From Hyperoplus lanceolatus (lineage: Eukaryota > Chordata > Actinopteri > Uranoscopiformes > Ammodytidae), in contig CM049397.1 of NCBI GenBank assembly GCA_026929865.2, forward strand, positions 30,570,698 to 30,634,697: 64,000 nt of DNA. Direction: 5' to 3'. The notes under the pieces were generated by a model, which was not told the origin of the DNA, ran no database searches, and was given only the letters and a program-made list of their open reading frames with translations. Made by a program: the position numbers and the translations under genes. Shown here in pieces: positions 60,144 to 64,000 of this stretch (the stretch's first letter is position 1; the number at the start of each line of letters is the position of its first letter).

Positions 60144-61165
60144 GATGCCACAGTTGTCCAGCTCAGAAATAATAAAGTGGTTGGGACTGTCATTTAGAAA
60201 AATAGCAGATAGACTGTGACAGCGCGTTTTCCAGGTCTCTGTGTTTTTCAACAAATGTAACCAAAATGATTTATTATAAACATTATTTCTTTATTATATT
60301 TTGGAAAAATGCAATCTGTGCACAATAGATACAATAGTTGACTTATAGATATTGTCGGGAAACTGCCAGTTGATTACTTACATTAATGAAAATATTTGTC
60401 CTATTGCATTTCTTTTATTATGTTTGAAAACATTTGCAAACTTGGCTATATCTTATTAATTAATGCGTACATTTGCATCTCCTTAATACGTACAAAAAAA
60501 AAACAGTGCTTGAAAAAACAATGATTTCGCCTGCAGTGTCTCGCCCTAACTCAAATTAAAAGTCATTGTGAGCTTGATACTTCACATCACACCGTCCCTG
60601 GTGATACAATTAAATAAAGCAACATGAAATCCAATGCTGATTGATATTCATACATATCGAGTGCCACATCTCCATTGTTCCCATTCTAGATTTGTTTGAT
60701 CCATTTGTATATATTTTGTACATTAACTATTGAATAATCCATTTCCTTGTATTAGTATTTGAAACATTCGTTCCAAGCCTTGTTCTCTAACAATGTCCTC
60801 TACAAGTTGCACTGTGTATGATCCTGTCATATGAAAGATGAAATCTCTTCATAATATACATTTTTACCTCTTCTACACATTACATAATTTATACCGCAAA
60901 GGTTTGATTCATATTTCGGTTATTTATTCTGGTCTCCCCCCCTCCCCCCTTAGGTCATAGGACTTACAAATACAAACAACTTCTCTTTAGTTTTTTTGCC
61001 TGAAAGACGTCAGCGCTAAAACGTCACCAAACTATTCTTAGATGAGGAAATATTTCTCTTCCTTCTGTCTTTCTATGTTTGTGCATTTCTCCAGGAATGT
61101 GATCAAATATAACCTGGCCTCACTGGGGATGCTGCATGACTCAGTCTGCCCAGACCTCTTTTTTT
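60144..61165. other. Intronic stretch, nothing recognised
   Basis: AT-rich unique-looking DNA, no coding signal. Confidence 0.45.
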
Positions 61166-61177
61166 AAACAAGCTTTC

Positions 61178-61544
61178 AATGTGCACTGTGTAACTTTGTG
61201 TGTGTCAGAGAATTTAACATTTTTTAAGATAAATTATCATGGCTGACTAAACAAACTTTCCTCACAGGAAAAAATTGGATCCCTGGAACACTGTTTGAAG
61301 TTAAAAGTGTTTTGAAAAGTTACTCTTGTTGTTTAAAGCAGCAGGGCCCACAGTTTGGTTTACAAACATATTCTAGTCTTACGTTTGATTCCAGGTGCCT
61401 CAAAATAATTAAGTTTTTATCTATGATGATAGAATTATTCAATACTAAGAATTACATGTAGAGTAAAGCTGTGTTGTAAACTAACTGCAGGCTCTGTAAT
61501 TGTAAACAACCCCCCCCCCTGCTCTGAAACTGCATAGTGCACCT
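61178..61544 (-). mobile_element. TTAA-1 family element, inverted copy
   Basis: The right edge CTGCATAGTGCACCT followed by TTAG (decayed TTAA), and the inner TTTCCTCACAGG and GGATCCCTGGAACACTGTTT, mirror the copies at 13877 and 37870. The left edge is eroded. Confidence 0.75.
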
Positions 61545-61623
61545 TTAGGCTGTGAAGTTTCGGCTTTGGGGTGTAAATGATTGTAAAAAAAATCAATACA
61601 CAAATGTGACGATTGGCTAGTTC

Positions 61624-61635
61624 TATCTCTCTCTA

Positions 61636-61671
<36 letters not shown>

Positions 61672-61822
61672 CCTCCCTCTCCCTCTGTACACATGCTGCC
61701 TTGTTACAAGGGTTGTAAAGTGTTTGAGAATAAAGCGCACCCCCTGCAGAGCACCTTTGGGCCACCCTCTGTGTGAATACAATCTGGAACGCACACACAC
61801 ACACACACACTCACACACACAC
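61624..61822. repeat. CT tract and CA microsatellite
   Basis: (CT)n lies at 61624-61687 and (CA)n at 61791-61822. Confidence 0.95.
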
Positions 61823-62200
61823 TAAACTGCCGGGCTATGCATTCATGTTTCACAATGATTTAGCTTAGAGTCCCTGAGGGCTGAGGCTCTCTTGTTCACT
61901 ATCATTATACCCATGTGTCACTCTTTTAAGCGGTCGTGAATGGACCGCTTTCACAACACTGCCTCTTGACTCGCTGCAGAGAAGCGCTACACTTGATGTT
62001 GCAGCCATGGTTTTAGCATACGCATCTTCACAAATGCATTACCAGGCCAACCTTAAACCTCAGCAGTAGTAATAATATTGGTAGGAGTGTGTTACTAGTG
62101 TGTCGTTTCTATCATGTTTAGAAATAAAGTAAAACCAATATAATGTATAATCCTTCTAACCACAACCTTATGTAACGTCATGCTTAATGCTATTGACATC
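61823..62200. other. Intronic stretch, nothing recognised
   Basis: No coding or repeat signal recognised. Confidence 0.45.
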
Positions 62201-62204
62201 AGCA

Positions 62205-62345
62205 TTGCTGATATAAATCTGCTCCCATGCTCACAATGACAATGCTAACATGATGATTGTCAAGTATAACATCTACCCTATTCACCATGTTATCTCATAG
62301 CTTGCTAAAATGAGCCAATCAATGCTAGAACTAAATACAAAGTAC
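62205..62345 (+). repeat. Fragment of the unclassified 52.4 kb repeat
   Basis: CAATGCTAACATGATGATTG and TTCACCATGTTATCTCATAG belong to the left half of the same fish repeat. Confidence 0.5.
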
Positions 62346-62349
62346 ACCT

Positions 62350-63070
62350 AAGTTAGTTCATTTAGTCAAAAAAGTATTGTCCAAAATAAAAAACACTGAT
62401 TATACATGGGACTATGAAAATTGAAAGGGAATCCGTCTAGAACATGCAGACATATTTTACAAAAACTACATTGACATTGACAACTACATTGTTGTTCAAA
62501 TATGAGGTAACTATAACGCCATAATCAACTACCTTGCTAAATACATGGTGTCTATTATCATATAAACGTATACAGTATAAAGGGCTTGGGGTTTGGGTAA
62601 CTGAGTCTTTTTTTCATTGGATGCAGAAATGCTTCTCTTGCTGACTCTAAAGAGGCTTTTGGCCCACAGGTCATTCCAGAAATTACAGCTCAAGTGTTTT
62701 ACGAGGGGGGGGGGGGATAGGATGGAGGAGGATTGGACAGCAGACTTTTGTGTCGCACAAAGGCAAATCGTTTTTTTATGTGGGAAGCGTATTCGGGAGG
62801 GGAATATATTGGGTTGCAATGGATAGCCACTCAACCGTGACAAACTCCTGTACAAAAAAGAAGCAGCTACTCCAAGAAGAATATCTCCACGGACAATGTG
62901 CTGTAAAAATGCCCCTGAGAGGATGACGTAAAAGAATGGGGCTTAAACTGAAGAGTTACGGACATCTTAAATCTGTTAAGTGTCAGTTGATAAGGTCAAG
63001 GCACTTTCGTAAATGAAAAAAAACGGAAGGGTGGTTTGAATGGAGGGGGGTGGGGAGTATATACGGTGGA
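62350..63070. other. Intron just downstream of exon A, nothing recognised
   Basis: It contains short G runs (62704-62716) and a G-rich segment at 63028-63060 near the exon A donor. Confidence 0.5.
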
Positions 63071-63095
63071 TTTATGGATGGGAAAAGACACTTAC

Positions 63096-63535
63096 CAGTC
63101 CATCACAGTTGTTAATGGCAACAGTGGCGCCCGGGACGTCGGTGATGTCACCGATAAAGGTGCAGTCTGTCTTGAGCAGCTCGCGGCGCAGTATCCTCTC
63201 CGTGCCGTTGTTGTTGTCATCAGTCTGATTGGCGCCATAGTAACCGGCGCCGCTGTCATTCACAAAACCTTGGGCTTCGTCGTGCCACTCTACCATGGCG
63301 CCGGGGGCAACCAGCCGGTTGTTAGGGCGTAAGCGGAGGTGGAACTCTTTCCCGAAGGCCGTGATGTTGAAGAAGAGTTTCTGTTGGGTTTCCTCCCCCC
63401 CGGTGGCGGAGAAGGCCTCCCTCTTGACGCGCTGCTTGTGCGTGGCGGAGAGGAGGTGAGACAGGTAGTGGCCCTGAGAGTCGGTGCTGAACGGAGTCAC
63501 CAGGCCGTATTCCTTCAGACGGCTCCTCAGCTGGT
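63096..63535 (-). CDS. adamts3: ADAMTS3-like prodomain exon (exon A, partial gene)
   Basis: This internal exon encodes 146 complete codons of a secreted ADAMTS metalloprotease prodomain. On the minus strand it follows a TTTTCCACACAG acceptor and ends at a CTG/GTAAG donor, entering in phase 1 and leaving in phase 0. Residues 53-83 (KLFFNITAFGKEFHLRLRP... to VEWH) and the ending AINNCDGL are the signature of the procollagen N-proteinase group. LFFNITAFGK is closer to ADAMTS3 as I remember it than to ADAMTS2 or ADAMTS14, which have YNVTVFGR or YNLTVFGR. Four N-glycosylation sequons are visible (N56, N92, N102, N109), with prodomain cysteines at 124 and 143. An RVKR furin-like motif lies at 35-38, but in this family maturation occurs later, at an RRRR site not present here. 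ADAMTS3 is known to cleave fibrillar procollagen N-propeptides and, with CCBE1, pro-VEGF-C. The start codon and signal peptide lie outside the window. Confidence 0.92.
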
Positions 63536-64000
63536 CTGTGTGGAAAACAACAACAACAAGGGGACAATGAGATATTGTTTGTCTGTCTGTCTGCCTGTCT
63601 ATCCGTCTGTATGTCAGTCTCTCTGTTCTATCTATCCATCCATCCATCCATCATTCTGTCTGTCTGTTTGTCTATCATTCTATCAATCCATCCATCCATC
63701 CATCTTTTTTTTCTCAATCGAACTTTAACTTCAGCTGCAACTAATCCTAGTTTTTCACTCTCAATCATTTCTCTTTATGAGACTGAGACAAAAAATAATT
63801 GAAAAACAAGTTTAAAGAATTAGAAATAATCGAAAAGGCATCAGGCTTTAAATTATTTTTTTCATGTCTGACCGGACTGTTGGCCAGACAAAACAAGAAA
63901 ATATAAAGATAATGATAATAAATTTGATTTATATAGCGCTGCATTTCTCACATTTACTATCATATCAAAACTCTCAGTCCTAAGTTATTTGACCATGGAT
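63536..64000 (-). other. Upstream intron start region of the ADAMTS3-like gene
   Basis: The sequence 5' of exon A on the minus strand carries the pyrimidine-rich acceptor tract. It holds a tetranucleotide repeat cluster (63566-63712) and, near 63916-63945, a TTTATATAGCGCT motif that resembles the 3' tail of fish LINE/SINE elements in reverse. No coding sequence is visible. Confidence 0.7.
63566..63712. repeat. CTGT/CATC tetranucleotide cluster
   Basis: CTGT units alternate with CATC units within 35 bp upstream of the exon A acceptor. Confidence 0.93.

Overview
The window is non-coding-rich vertebrate DNA from a ray-finned fish, most likely a percomorph teleost. The evidence is very dense CA/GT and CT/GA microsatellites, GATA arrays, teleost-type tRNA-derived SINEs, 5'-truncated LINEs, Tc1/mariner and hAT elements and many short terminal-inverted-repeat (TIR) elements. 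There is no bacterial-style gene layout.

The only host coding sequence I can support is two exons of one gene on the minus strand, at 63096-63535 and 37651-37810. Both have consensus splice sites with matching phase. They encode consecutive parts of the prodomain of an ADAMTS protease of the procollagen N-proteinase group, best matching ADAMTS3. The window is therefore almost entirely intronic: an upstream intron from 63536 to beyond the right edge, a 25,285 bp intron (37811-63095), and a downstream intron running from 37650 past the left edge. I found no further exon in 1-37650, so that intron is probably longer than 37 kb.

Layout: 1-6.2 kb holds unique DNA, a CA/GT cluster and small repeats; 6.2-8.8 kb a head-to-tail pair of one TIR element; 9-20 kb SINE pieces, an L2-like LINE, small TTAA-flanked elements, an internally deleted Tc1-like element and large CA/CT arrays; 20-26 kb LINE remnants including an L1/Tx1-type 3' half; 28.6-30.6 kb a 2 kb hAT-like element; 32-34.5 kb a nested repeat stack; 36-38 kb exon B with a SINE, a GATA array and one arm of a long inverted repeat; 39-50 kb many DNA elements and SINEs, the second arm of the inverted repeat, and a filled/empty insertion-site pair; 52-53.4 kb an unclassified dispersed repeat; 56.1-58.1 kb a hAT-like element with exon-like pieces; 58-63 kb mostly unique DNA with microsatellites; 63.1-63.5 kb exon A.

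The most interesting observations are (1) a 0.6 kb inverted repeat, with a 211 bp core showing one mismatch, that brackets the 160 bp exon B; (2) at least seven distinct short element families that share TTAA flanks and AG-starting ends, two of them abutting on a single TTAA; (3) a 1.13 kb element whose pre-insertion site survives in a duplicated copy 2 kb away; and (4) a tandem dimer of a 1.3 kb TIR element. I saw no CRISPR array, true tRNA or rRNA gene, or virus-derived element. I found no convincing novel system; what is here is transposon archaeology inside large introns.
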